A stretch of 64,000 nucleotides of DNA from Calonectria ilicicola (lineage: Eukaryota > Ascomycota > Sordariomycetes > Hypocreales > Nectriaceae), in assembly GCA_020809705.1 (NCBI GenBank), contig CP085826.1, forward strand, positions 434,001 to 498,000, given 5' to 3'. Shown here one piece after another: positions 38,641 through 49,727 of the stretch (positions are counted from its first letter, which is position 1; every line of letters starts with the position of its first letter). The position numbers and the translations under genes are program-made. A model generated the notes under the pieces. The model had not been told where the DNA came from. It made no database searches and worked only from the letters and a program-made list of their open reading frames with translations.

Positions 38641-40793
38641 ATGGCCGACACAGACAATTCCAGTATCGGATCCAAGCGGAAGAGGACATCACGAGCTTGC
38701 GATCAGTGCCGCGCGAGTAAGCGTCGTTGCGATGGCCGGCAGCCCCAGTGCGGATTCTGCCAAACCAATGATCAAACCTGCACCTACGAGTCGGGTACCA
38801 AGAAACGCGGGCTGCCCACTGGCTATGTCAAATCCGTGGAGTTACTTATGGGACTCATCCTCACCGCTGTCCCAAACAGCGAGCATGTCATTGACGAATT
38901 ACTCTCTGCAGCCGGCCTGTGCTTAGATTCGGGTGGAAAGTCTATCGCAATAGGCAATCTGAACCTCGATCCCGAAGCATTGAGAGAAACATGGTGCCAA
39001 AGTCGAATTCATTCCCGCCTATGGAATCTCTCAGCTATTGAAACAAATACTACCGCTCAAGGGTCTATGCGAGGCCTTTCGCAGTTGCAACTCTCTCCCT
39101 TCAGGCCTGTATCAATTGAACATCAGACACCGGAATCGACAACGTCAGCGACAAGTATACATCAGAACGCGCAAGCCTCACCAAAGCAAAAATTCAGCAT
39201 TGCAGTGGCTTCATTATCTAACGCAATTAAAGAGGCGCAGTTCGCGTTTCCAGAAAATGCTCGTCAGCTGGTTGACATCTATTTTTCGTTTACTCACTGC
39301 TGGTTCCCCATCGTTGAAAGGCACGAAATGTTTCAGGTTCTTTACTCTGCTAAGCAACATGGCCCTTCCAATTCCGGGAGCCTTGCAATATTTTGGGCCA
39401 TTTTGGCATATGCATCACTTCAAGATCCCCCCAGAGATCTCGGTGAAGCTGCAAATGTGATCCTCGAACCAGAAGGACTAGACTCCCACCAAATGTATTC
39501 CATGGCCAGGCATCTCGTGCCCTTAAAGGCCCAAGATCTTGGACATGCAAAGGCACTACTGATTCTAAGTCTATACGAATGTCATCAAGATTCATTAAGC
39601 GATGCTTCACAGCTGATTGGTCAAGCCGTCAGAATATGTCTAAATTTACGAAAGGGAACGCTCTCTGGCGCTTCTTCAAGAGAAGGCTTAGCTCTACATA
39701 AATCGCTGTTTGGCTGCTTTATTCTTGACACCCTAGTCTCTTGTTGCCAGGGCCAGCCACCACATCTACGAACAGCGGATTTGGAAGATTTGCACATTTT
39801 AGATGAGACCGGCCCCGATGAATGGGATCTACCAACGATCCCCCCAAATTTAAGATTACTCAATTCAACGTATCATTCCGAACCACTACGAGCGATGAGC
39901 GTTTTCAACAATTTTTTACACATTGTTCGCTTTCTGAACGATATTACTTTCAGCTCGAAAGGTCCATCCCAGGGTCCGACGCATGATGAGCACATATCTA
40001 CTCTCAATGAGTGGTCTTCTCGACTCCCTCCTCATTGTAAACTGCCGGTTCAATTCAACCAGGCTAACGGGAACAATACCCCAAACCTCTCACTACATCT
40101 ATTCAACTTACACATAGCCTTGAGGGTGGTTCTTGTGATCCTGGAGATTAGAAGCGCGTTTGATTGTCAAACCCCAACTCAAGACGTCCCAAAACGCTTA
40201 ACGTCAATATCTGAATTGCTCACAGCATTTGGGAAACAGCATGGTGGTAGATTTAGGCCGGCTACATTTATTCTTTACAGGAGAATGATAGATAATCTCA
40301 ACAAGTATGGTAAAGTGATTAGAAATAATGAGAGGCAAACGGGGCTGCTCTCGGTGGAAGTTGCAACGAAAGATGAAATAGCGCCCTTGGGTAAGTCTTT
40401 TGGCAATCTTTTATTTCTTTTAGCCCATGTGCATCCTTTCTTTTCTTTCATTCTAACTCAATAATAGAAAGTCAGATTAACGGCTCGTTGAATTTATTAG
40501 ACCACTGGGGCCACATTACTCAGGGATCCAGCACGGTAGCTGAAAGCTCGTTGCTCAGCCCAATAGGCATACCTGACGAGGCTCATTTGCCATATATAGA
40601 ACATGATCTTCTTGACGAATTAAGTGGTCCTACCGATATTGAATGGTATATACTACTAAACTTGTTGATAAGACGCTCTGTCTGGCACATGCTAACTATT
40701 GCTAGGGACCATCACACAATGGAATTCATGCAGAACCTGGGGTTCACCAATTGGGCATCACAGTCGCCGAACCAATCCCGAGAGCCACCATGA
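38641..40793 (+). CDS. qutA: Quinate pathway Zn2Cys6 transcription activator (QutA / qa-1F type)
   Basis: Two exons (38641..40390 and 40468..40793; intron gtaagt/taatag, phase 1) give 691 residues. The N-terminus holds a Zn2Cys6 cluster with spacing C-x2-C-x6-C-x6-C-x2-C-x6-C (ACDQC...CTYE, residues about 21-48). It is followed by the linker KKRGLPTGYVKSVELLMG, as in qa-1F. The middle region has the fungal-specific regulatory domain, including the LVDIYFSFTHCWFPIVERHEMFQVLY block. I start at 38641 (tcaaccATGGCC); an in-frame extension upstream to 38224 overlaps the repressor coding region and is not expected to be translated. It should bind sites such as the one at 34369. It is somewhat shorter than the Neurospora and Aspergillus proteins (about 820). 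Confidence 0.92.
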
Positions 40794-41068
40794 GATCAAT
40801 CAGAGCCAGCGGCTTTGCCTGCCCGCGGAAATACAAAAAAATAATGTCCTAGCACGCGGCCTATCGCGTCATTCGAGGTCAGCAGGGCTGTGGTGCGGGC
40901 GAGTAGACACCCGCGGATTTGTACTTTGCCGCAAGTGGGGCAAGCCTCATCCCCACAATGCTGAACGAGAGTGCAAATATGAACAAGTCATTTTTCTTGT
41001 TCATGGCAATGATGGAATGCATCAATGATCTACATCTGCAACCGACCAGCTGCCTTGGGTAATTCAGA

Positions 41069-42103
41069 ATGGCGCTTCGTCCTGCAATTGCTAGCGTTTC
41101 CCTGGGGAGGTCTGGAGGAGGCCACAGCCTCCCAGAAAAGATCAAGCAGGCTGCAAAGCACTCTTTCGAGGGCATCGAAATATTCTTCGAGTGTCTTGAA
41201 TTCCAGGCTAGAGAATTTGGCGGTGGTTTGACAAACGAAAGTCTCCTCTTGGCAGCTCAAAAAACGAGGGAAGCCTGTGACGAACATGGCCTGGAGGTGA
41301 TTTGTCTACAACCATTCACTCCGTGCGAAGGCCTGACCTCTGATGGAGCCCGTGAAGAAATGCTTGAGAGGCTACACTTCTGGTTCAAACTCGCCAAAAT
41401 TTTGAGGTCAGACTTGATCCAAGTTCCCGCCAACACTTTGGCATCTGGCACTACCGGCGACTTCCAAACCATCAAAAAGGACCTTGAAACCATTGCACAG
41501 CTTGGGTTACAAGAAGAACCTGTCATTAGATTTGCCTACGAGGGTATCGCCTGGGGTACACACATCGATACTTGGGAGGGAACATGGGACGTCATCAATG
41601 CCGTCAACTTGCCAAATCTAGGTCTCTGTTTAGATACGTTTCATATCGCAGGGCGGATCTGGGGTGATCCGACTGTGCCGTCTGGAAAACTCGAGGATGG
41701 AAGTATTAATCTTGCTAAAAGTCTGCAGAGGATGGAGTCGGAATTGGATGCAAGCAAGATTTTCTATCTTCAATCTGGAGATGCAGCAAAGATTGATCCA
41801 CCATTGAGCACATCGCATGCATGGTACGATCCCGAACAAAGGCCGCGAATGACATGGTCACGGAACGCCCGGTTATTTGCATATGAACAAGAAAGGGGCA
41901 GCTATCTGCCCATTGACGAGGTGCTTGAGGTGGTCATCAAACGCGGTGGCTATCGCGGGTGGGTGAGCATGGAAACATTTAATCGGGAGCTGTATAATCA
42001 AGACCCTACTATCCCAAAAACGTACGCTCAACGCGGTCAGGAGTCGTGGGCCAAGATGATACAGAGTCTCAGAATACCCAAAGGCGAAATGGGAAAGCAG
42101 TAG
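41069..42103 (+). CDS. qutC: 3-Dehydroshikimate dehydratase (QutC / qa-4 type)
   Basis: Converts 3-dehydroshikimate to protocatechuate, the step that commits quinate or shikimate carbon to ring cleavage. The intronless 344-residue protein has the expected length and a TIM-barrel fold of the xylose-isomerase-like group. Likely metal ligands are the Glu in RFAYEGIAWG, the Asp in LGLCLDTFHIAGR (with His) and the Glu in WVSMETFNREL near the C-terminus. The start ASVSLGRSGGGHSLPEKIKQAA is typical. It follows the activator gene by 275 bp in the same direction. Confidence 0.93.
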   Translation: MALRPAIASVSLGRSGGGHSLPEKIKQAAKHSFEGIEIFFECLEFQAREFGGGLTNESLLLAAQKTREACDEHGLEVICLQPFTPCEGLTSDGAREEMLERLHFWFKLAKILRSDLIQVPANTLASGTTGDFQTIKKDLETIAQLGLQEEPVIRFAYEGIAWGTHIDTWEGTWDVINAVNLPNLGLCLDTFHIAGRIWGDPTVPSGKLEDGSINLAKSLQRMESELDASKIFYLQSGDAAKIDPPLSTSHAWYDPEQRPRMTWSRNARLFAYEQERGSYLPIDEVLEVVIKRGGYRGWVSMETFNRELYNQDPTIPKTYAQRGQESWAKMIQSLRIPKGEMGKQ

Positions 42104-43504
42104 CGTCGGGGCAAGGGGCACGAGGCATCAGCTGAGCACCAATATTTTGTTCCTAAATGGGTCCGTAATCTGCACACTCTCAACGCGTTTCTCGGAACCG
42201 ATAATTAGCACATGGCATATTTCATGCATACAGGTCACCTTTAAATAAATAGACTACCACATGGCCAAGGTGATGGTAATTTTTTGGGTGAATTCGCTCC
42301 CTCATTTAGGAATCACCAGAGTTGATACGCACCGATGGAAGCTTTTTGAGGCATTTCATGACGGCATCAATGCTAATGCAAATTTGTAATTACTTCGTGG
42401 AGGCAGATTTTAGCTTACATCGACTAGCGACCTGGCCCGCTTTTGCAAACCCCATCAATGTATCCTATGTGCTTCTGCGCCAGTCTTTACCTCAAGGCAC
42501 GTGCTAATGCCACAAAGTCGGTTTGAAAAAGGGGCAGGTCCCCCTCTCGTTTTTCTCATTGGAGCAGTGTCGGCATTATTCTAAAATTGCTGCCAAGGTT
42601 ATGTGAGAGAAGATTGCCATCCAGCTTCGACTTCTTTGGGGTAGGTTGAATCACGAATTGTTCAAGCGGACTTTGTGATTGGCAGGCAACCTCCGTTTTC
42701 CACTGATGGGAATGAACATTAAGCGTTGATTTAGTCAGTGATTTCCCCACTCACTAATTTGGCGTCATTCAGGTCACGACGGGAGTCTACTTCGAAACGG
42801 AGCTCGCTATTGGTCCAAGTTGGTGGTGTGCCAAAACCCGGCTACTAGTCCAAGGCACAGTGGCGTTCTTAGATCTCTTGCAGTATGCATCCAAGTTCTG
42901 GGCGCAAAGCCATGCCATATGAACCCTCTACGTGCCTAGTACCTTAAAAAACCAAAGTTTATATGCCACTCCTTATTTCTGGGCATCGGCGATGCTGAGT
43001 TAGCCATTCCCAATTCTACTTGTTATTCGCTAAATCAGACTAGCTGTAGACCACTTGTGAAAGGAAGGCTGAGGAACCCGTCGGCCCATCGAAGCTATTC
43101 CAAGGGAGGGCGCTGGAGGTACCCGGCGCTAGCTGTCCCAACTTACGGGAAAGGTGGGAGCGAAGCTTTGCACCAATCGCCACAATCCGTCAAAGGTGGC
43201 CTAGTGGGGGGCTAAACCTGCGGCTAAACCACAAAGTTTCTGATCAAGCATTAGATCAAGTGTTACGGGTTGCAGCTAAGAGCTCTTTTCGTAAATGAGT
43301 TACTCCCCCTGTGAGCACGGAGGATTGTCTCCGTAGCAGAGTCTCAATAATCTGAGGTCTCTGGGTTTGTCTTACGTTTTATTTCCTTCACGTCGTTTTG
43401 TTTTAAATCCCTCCTGCCCTTTCTGATATTCTCGTGCTTCTTACTTTCATCCTTGTCGTCCCCGGTCCTTTCATGACCCCTAGTTGGGCTCTCTTCTACT
43501 GAAG
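42104..43504. other. Intergenic stretch
   Basis: 1.4 kb without a supportable gene. Around 43205-43260 there are short direct repeats (gctaaacc twice, gatcaag twice). The last 150 bp before 43505 are CT-rich, as in a fungal core promoter. Confidence 0.5.
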
Positions 43505-44633
43505 ATGATTGTAAAAATGCGTATCTTGGCTCTTCTGGCGTGTGCCACAGCTGTCTACGCTGCGCCGCGTAACTCAGCCGGTAGACAAAGTCCCCAATGT
43601 CTTAATTCAGGACAATACGGATACGGATAGCTGACAGGTATTTCTCGCTAGACAAGGTTTGCAGCGAGATCAAGCACTCATTGGGACCTAAAGCTCCCAA
43701 TGTGTGCTTGTCATACCTAGGCTCTCGCTCAACGACGACAACCGTAACGGCCACCGTCGTCCAAACCAAACTGCAAACAAAAGTGTTGCCCGCGCCAACG
43801 AAATTAGCCACACTACAAGTGTAAGTCTTCCTTCCAGCCAATAATAAACACGCTCGCTGACATGACATCCGAAATCGTGTGATAGAACTACAACAGTCTA
43901 CATCACCAGCGAGGCGACACTGTACTCTCAAGATCCAACCGAGACGCAAACGCAAACCGTTACAGGACCCACGAGTACCGTCTACAAATATTCCGGTGCA
44001 AGCAAAAGAAGTGAACGTAACCCGGTCCTGTGCGGCCTCGAAAGAAAATACTCGCCATCGCTCGTCACTGCCGGTTGCAGTCGTATCTGCAGGCCGAGCA
44101 CAAAGACCTTTACTCGCACCGTCACTATCACCCAGTCTACCACCCTAAAAGTCACAAATGGACCCGCCTCAACCGTAGTTGTAACTGATACCCAATATGT
44201 ACCAGTGACTCGAATTGATGTGGTTACGGTACACTTTGATTGATCCCTTACACGCCTGACCCCTAGTATCGTGATCTCAGAGGCTAATGAAACCTTTGAA
44301 TTGCAGGAAACACTGGCACCAACAAGTACCGAGACCATCCAGGCTACCACTACAGTCATCCCTATTCTGGTGAAGCCTGCGATATGTAATGCAAGGGGAC
44401 TTCCAGGTCCAAATGCGTTCAACTACGACGCCAACTTCAACAGCAACCAAGCCGATTGTATTAGAAGCTGCAAGTCCGACAATCGCTGTTACAGCACCGG
44501 TTTTTACATTGTAACTGACCCTGGCTCTGGCTCTCAAACGGGCACATGCCGCAAATACGATAAATCAGTGACGGATTCAGATGACCTGGGCCCTGGGTAT
44601 TACAACTTCAATGACAAGGACTGCCCGGTTTGA
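43505..44633 (+). CDS. Secreted Thr-rich protein with C-terminal apple/PAN-like Cys domain
   Basis: Assembled from four exons: 43505..43580, 43652..43820, 43886..44228 and 44307..44633 (phases 1, 2, 0), giving 304 residues. The signal peptide is MRILALLACATAVYAAP. The middle is made of Thr/Val runs (TTTTVTATVVQTK, TKTFTRTVTITQSTT), typical of O-glycosylated cell-wall linkers of fungal secreted proteins. The C-terminus (NAFNYDANFNSNQADCIRSCKSDNRCYSTGFYIV...GTCRKYDK) resembles a fungal apple/PAN-like domain that captures carbohydrate or protein ligands. No GPI signal is visible. Exon borders rest on splice consensus plus frame closure; exon 3 is the least conserved part. Role at the cell surface is inferred. 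Confidence 0.65.
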
Positions 44634-44701
44634 GGGACCGCCAAGGGGATTTTTTATGGAATCCATTTTTATTGATAATTATTTTACATAGCCATTATCT
44701 T

Positions 44702-44887
44702 TCTGTCACACTCACAAGTGGTCTTAATCGCTCAAACAGACAGCTATTACATGGGTCAGATGCCCAGGCTAGCTGGTATTCTAATTATCTTCCTATTATA
44801 TTTATCCTAATACCAGCTAGCCTAAGTATTTAACCTACATAACAGCCATCTGTATGAGCGATTGATACCACTTGTAAGTGTGACAGA
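44702..44887. mobile_element. MITE-like element with ~80-bp terminal inverted repeats
   Basis: The left arm starts tctgtcacactcacaagtgg and the right arm ends ccacttgtaagtgtgacaga. The arms stay complementary over roughly 80 bp through the core aggctagctggtatt (44767-44781) / aataccagctagcct (44808-44822), leaving a short AT-rich centre. There is no coding capacity. A clear target-site duplication was not found. A single diverged arm lies near 52149-52232, showing the family is dispersed. Confidence 0.75.
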
Positions 44888-45812
44888 CCATATCATTATT
44901 GAGATGAGATCCCTCTAGAGTTGCCGCTGCACAATGTTGTGGTATTACGAGACAAAACACAAGCCACACCTGACCGGGCACGGGTTGCCGCTTTTATAAC
45001 CTCTTCGCTCCCTGGCTCAACTTCGGCTCAGTCATTCATCAGTCCCTCATGAGCCTTCATCAGCCCTACTCACCTCTTTAGCTAAGAAGCAGCCCGATGC
45101 CCACTCTAGATCCTATTTCTAGGCCCTCAACCCCTAGGTCTTTCCCATCGCCCCATCCTACTTAAACAAACATAATGCAATCTTAATTAGATTATTGGCC
45201 TCGGGCCCTCTTTGGGACCGGATCCTAGTTTATAATGTTTTAATAAGGTTCTAAAACTTAGCTATTATTAAATCCTTCTATATCTACTGTATTATGTCAG
45301 CTTGTACACGTTCGACAAGCATGGCTGTCAATCAGCCTCTTGAACCACCTGTAGTGGGCACGGTGGCCAATCGAAATTTGAACAGGTGGACAGTGTATGG
45401 CCTCTGGAGGAAAGGTATTGCCACTCTTTGTGGGATCTCCTTTTGTATTTGGGTTTGGAGTTTAGGTTGATCAATGTTTCTCTTACTTCTCCGGGATAGT
45501 AAAGGCCAGGGGTAATATTCATGGTAGCCATACATTCCCTAGTTGGTGGCATGATTTCTCAGTTACTGGATCATTTATCTCATCTGTCAAATTTATTTCT
45601 GCCTATACTTAAATCTGGACCTGAGACTCCCTGGGCAGGGCATACTTGCAGCACATAAAGGTGAAGTATTACGAGCTTTTTCTTTAATTGAACTGGAGAA
45701 TACTATGGTATTGGACCAGCCATTGACTGGGTCTGGCCCGTAACCACTACCCCAAGAAGCTCGGGGATTCCTGGACTGTTAAGGGAAGCTATCCTAGTTC
45801 TATCCTTGTAAA
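44888..45812. other. Intergenic stretch
   Basis: About 0.9 kb between the MITE-like element and the 3' end of the aldolase-family gene. AT-rich around 45180-45300; no gene recognised. Confidence 0.5.
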
Positions 45813-46879
45813 TTAATCTCGATGTTCACCCTTGCACATGTATTCTTCGTATTGTAGATCTGGCTGGCCCTCCCAGTAGAGCGTCTCCGAGTCGCTGGAG
45901 TTTTCGAAGGTATATTTTGCACTTCCATCGGGGATGAATACTTTCGGCACCCCGTTCGCCGCTGCAGCCTCTGCAAGTAACTGACAGTGACAAGCACGCT
46001 CCATGAGAGTCATCAGGAAGCATGCTTCGTCAACGGTCGAGCCAACCGTCAGAAGACCGTGGTTTTGGAGAATCATACCTTTGCCTTTTGGCCCTATTTA
46101 ACATGATTTTCTTAGTACAGTTTCTTGTGGAGAGTAGTTAGAAGACGTACCCAGAGCAGCACCAATGCGATCACCCTCCTCTTGTGTAAGGACAACGCCA
46201 CCAAAATCCTACAAATTTTAGCACGAAATCATGAGATGATAGCTGGAGTATTCAAACCTGATACACGGCCTGGGCGTCACCGTAAAGGTAAGCCGCGTCC
46301 TGGGTCAACATTTCTAGGGGGCGCCCGAAAGCACTCCATGCCATGCCATGGACGCTATGAGTATGGCATGCCGCCACAACATCTGGTCGAGCCTTATGGA
46401 CGGCGCTGTGGATCAAAAAGCCCGCAGCATTTGCTGGGCGGGTCGTATTTCCTGAAGTAAAGCATTAGTGGGAATCAACATTAAGAGCAAGTGACGGAGA
46501 TATTACCCCCAATCGGCACGCCATCATAATCTACAAGGATCATGTCGCTGACTTTTAAAAGACCAAAGTGGACTGCCAATGGGTTCTGGAGTGAATGAGT
46601 ACTTTTGTTTGCCAATCCGTCGGTCATTGTATAACTCACCGTCCAAAATGTGTGTGGATTTTCCGGGTCTCGCACAGAGATGTGTCCGGCCATACCGTCG
46701 GTGTACCCTAAGCGGGCAAAGACACGGAAAGCAAGGGCCATTTTTTCCAGCATCCATTGCCTTTGTGCAGCAAATGTGGGATGCTTGGGAATACTGGGAA
46801 GGCAAACGCCCTGCGATATCAGCTGCAAAGGGGTTTTTCCCTCCTTCGGGGGTTCGTCAGACTGCGCGACAGGGACCAT
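45813..46879 (-). CDS. Class II aldolase/adducin-domain protein
   Basis: Five exons (46879..46640, 46585..46507, 46451..46258, 46208..46151, 46093..45813) join in frame to 283 residues. The fold is that of L-fuculose-1-phosphate-aldolase-like proteins. Marks are the start of the domain ([26 protein letters not shown]), [24 protein letters not shown], the metal-binding [17 protein letters not shown], the [17 protein letters not shown] block and the final tail. Fungal members are mostly uncharacterised; possible activities are aldol cleavage or decarboxylation of hydroxy-acids. It is divergent from the dioxygenase at 47746 over 866 bp, so the two may be co-regulated. Confidence 0.88.
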
Positions 46880-47745
46880 GGTGTGTTTAATTTTCCGTTG
46901 GTGTCTGAAGAGGGTTCAGTTTCAGTGAGGAGATGGCCGAATTTTATCCTGAAAAGTCCCATAGACTGAGGCAAGACCATGATACTTTCACGACAACGAC
47001 ATTATACATGCCTGGTCTAACCATTCATGGCAATAAGGTACGATCAGACGCCAAGTTGCGGAGCCTTTTTTGATCCGAGAGCCAGTAAAAATGACGCCCA
47101 GCTTCTCCACCTCGGCCAGCGTATTATTTCGCCAAAATGGGGCTAGCCTTTGGTGATCAGTGCTCATGCAACACATCCTCAGTCACAACATAAGGCAAAT
47201 CAATACGAAGAGAATCTCCGCTGTCATGTTTTTTGACGCTTCTCTCATGATAAGGGCGGATGGGCTACAAAATTTTGATCTAAGAGCCAATGAGGCGTAC
47301 CAAGCAACCCTGCATAGCTTCGGGGTTTCGTATGAATTGCACCATCTTGGTTAGAATCAGAGCTAAGCCGATGGCTGGGTGTTTTTACAGCGGAAAAAAA
47401 AACATCAAGGTGGTATCCTTGATCTGTGGCAGTATTTATAGTGACTGTCGTGCGACGTGTCGTCTAATCCCGACACACCCAATCGATTTGCCATCATTGC
47501 ATAAGTCTTCAAGATGCAAGCCATCCGAAAGATCGGAGTCCCGAAAGCGATAAACCCTAGGCTTGAAAATCTGCTCTTCAAGCGAGGTTTATCGACTGCT
47601 GGAAGGATTAGAATTAATGGCCGCAAAGCGAGCGCTCCAATTGTATGTTGTAATTACCTTTCATGGATGAATTCTTCGGCATGACCACTGACCAGCGACA
47701 TCGAAGAAATCATTTTCAATTTCGAATAGTCCAACAAATAGCAGC
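46880..47745. promoter_or_regulatory. Divergent spacer of aldolase-family and dioxygenase genes
   Basis: 866 bp containing no gene; presumed shared promoter region. No specific binding site could be assigned. Confidence 0.4.
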
Positions 47746-49167
47746 ATGACACGTACCTATCATGCCTCGAAACGAGCTAGCAACGCAGCCAGCTTGAAAG
47801 AAACTCATGCAAACATCCCGACTAACCAAGTCCCTTCGAGGGTGCCTATTCAGATTGACGGGCAGACAGTTGATTATTCTGCCGTACTCCTACGCGACTC
47901 ATGCCAGTGTCCCTCCTGCGTGCACGAATCGACCAACCAGAGGTTGTTTTCGACAGGCGACATTCCTGTCGATATTCGAGCTCGAGCTGTGGAGATTGAC
48001 GAGGGTTTGGGCGCTGTCAACATTACATGGACGACTGATGCGCCGGGTTATGACGAAGGACACACAACAAAGATGAGCGTGGCGAGTCTGCGGCAACTCA
48101 GAGACTCTGGCTCCCTTTCTGGGTCGACAACAGATACTCTCCGACCCCAAGCTTTGTGGAGCCAAAAAGCGCTTAATCTGCCGGACTATGACTACGACAC
48201 GTACTTGAAGGATGATGAAACACTCTTCAAACTACTTAATCAGTTGCGGACTGACGGACTGGCGTATTTGACCAATGTACCTGGCGTTACAGAGTCATTG
48301 GCTACTATAGCAACCCGCATAGGGCCGGTGAAAGATACCTTTTATGGTTACACGTGGGATGGTAGGTGCATCGAAGCCATTCTGAAGACGTCAAGTTTAC
48401 TAACCTCCAAGATAGTCCGTACTGTTCCCTCGGCTATCAATGCTGCATACACATCGAGCGACTTGGGATTTCATACGGACTTGCTTTACTTTCAGCAACC
48501 ACCACATGTCCAACTGCTCCATTGTGTGCAGTCTGCTTCTACAGGAGGAGCTAGTGTGTTCGCAGACGCCTACCGGGCGGCCGTGGACTTGTTTCACATG
48601 GATGTAGATGCATTTGATACCCTTGCGACAATCCCGGTCAACTACCACTACAACCATCCGGATTCCAATGTCTACCGCACAACAAAGCCTGTCATTGATC
48701 TAAAAACCCTCCGTATCGGCAACACCGTATACACCCGCGTTCAGGACTACATAAACGAAAGGCATAAGCTCAATGTCGAAAAGGGAGGGTCAGAAACAAC
48801 AGAGGATATTCTTGTTTCCTGCATGGACAAAATAAATTGGGGTCCTCCATTCCTTGCACCCTTTTCTAACCATGAAGATCCCACCCAGCTGGAACAGCCT
48901 CCTCTTGTCGCACTAAACAGCAAAGTCGACCGGTGGCATCAAGCTGCCTCGAAATTCAACGCCTTGTTACAGCGCCCAGAGCTGTTGCACGAGCGGAAGA
49001 TGAATCCGGGGGAGTGTGTCCTGTTTGACAACACGAGGACGCTGCATTCTAGAAGGGCCTTTGACATGGCTGACGTTGGGAAGCCGAGATGGTTGAGGGG
49101 CACGTATGTCGACAAGGACCCGTATCTTAGCAAAGTGCGCGTGCTTCAGAATAAATTTGGGTTGTAA
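47746..49167 (+). CDS. Gamma-butyrobetaine / trimethyllysine dioxygenase-type TauD-family enzyme
   Basis: Two exons (47746..48361 and 48416..49167; 54-bp intron gtaggt/agatag) give 455 residues. The N-terminal zinc-binding domain has the diagnostic LRDSCQCPSCVHESTNQRLF, followed by the TauD-type Fe(II)/2-oxoglutarate domain. Iron ligands are HxD in GFHTDLLYF and the distal His in FDNTRTLHSRRAF, with the Arg of that motif binding 2-oxoglutarate. This architecture is shared by gamma-butyrobetaine hydroxylase and trimethyllysine dioxygenase of carnitine biosynthesis; fungi have several paralogues of unknown substrate. Linkage to an aldolase-family gene and a regulator suggests a catabolic module rather than core carnitine synthesis (inference). 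Confidence 0.9.
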   Translation: MTRTYHASKRASNAASLKETHANIPTNQVPSRVPIQIDGQTVDYSAVLLRDSCQCPSCVHESTNQRLFSTGDIPVDIRARAVEIDEGLGAVNITWTTDAPGYDEGHTTKMSVASLRQLRDSGSLSGSTTDTLRPQALWSQKALNLPDYDYDTYLKDDETLFKLLNQLRTDGLAYLTNVPGVTESLATIATRIGPVKDTFYGYTWDGRCIEAILKTSSLLTSKIVRTVPSAINAAYTSSDLGFHTDLLYFQQPPHVQLLHCVQSASTGGASVFADAYRAAVDLFHMDVDAFDTLATIPVNYHYNHPDSNVYRTTKPVIDLKTLRIGNTVYTRVQDYINERHKLNVEKGGSETTEDILVSCMDKINWGPPFLAPFSNHEDPTQLEQPPLVALNSKVDRWHQAASKFNALLQRPELLHERKMNPGECVLFDNTRTLHSRRAFDMADVGKPRWLRGTYVDKDPYLSKVRVLQNKFGL

Positions 49168-49727
49168 AGGGTGTGAATTTAGAGACAGCCAATGCGCGTC
49201 CAAAGACAAGATCAGTTGACGAAGCAACAAAACATTAAAGATTCTAGAGAGCATTTCTGAGTTGCATTATATGATGTCTATTAAATTATGAATTATCCAT
49301 TTTGCATGTATATATGTCTTATTCTTTGGTAATGTCTTTTTGTACAGGGTACTTGTGGCGGGGTACAGGCTTGTGGGGGTGAACTGAATACAATGTAACG
49401 CACCAACCAACAGAGAGACAACTGAAGCTGCAGTGCATAGATAAAAAAGCGGCTTTTGCCATGAAATTCTCCAATAATGACGGGCCAGGTGATTCCGTGA
49501 GCAATCGGCTCTCGCCCGTTGCCCCGTCGTTAGCTTGCCCAATGACTGGTTCTGTATTGAAAAGAGGCCCACAAAGGCAACCAATTAAAACAAAAACCCG
49601 CGACTCAGTCTGGGCGACGGGCCTCAATCTCGATCCTACCGTCTTTGGGTGCGGGGTTTGCGAACTGCTCTTTTCGCCATCCACCATTTACATATTCTCT
49701 CCCACTGCATTTACCCTCGCCCAAGAT
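49168..49727. promoter_or_regulatory. Promoter region of the second Zn2Cys6 regulator
   Basis: 560 bp between the dioxygenase stop and the regulator ATG; no other gene or site recognised. Confidence 0.4.

Noticed and set aside
48362..48415. Treating the in-frame 54-nt segment of the dioxygenase as coding
   Set aside because: It has gtaggt/agatag ends and interrupts the conserved WD-VR junction, so it is an intron.
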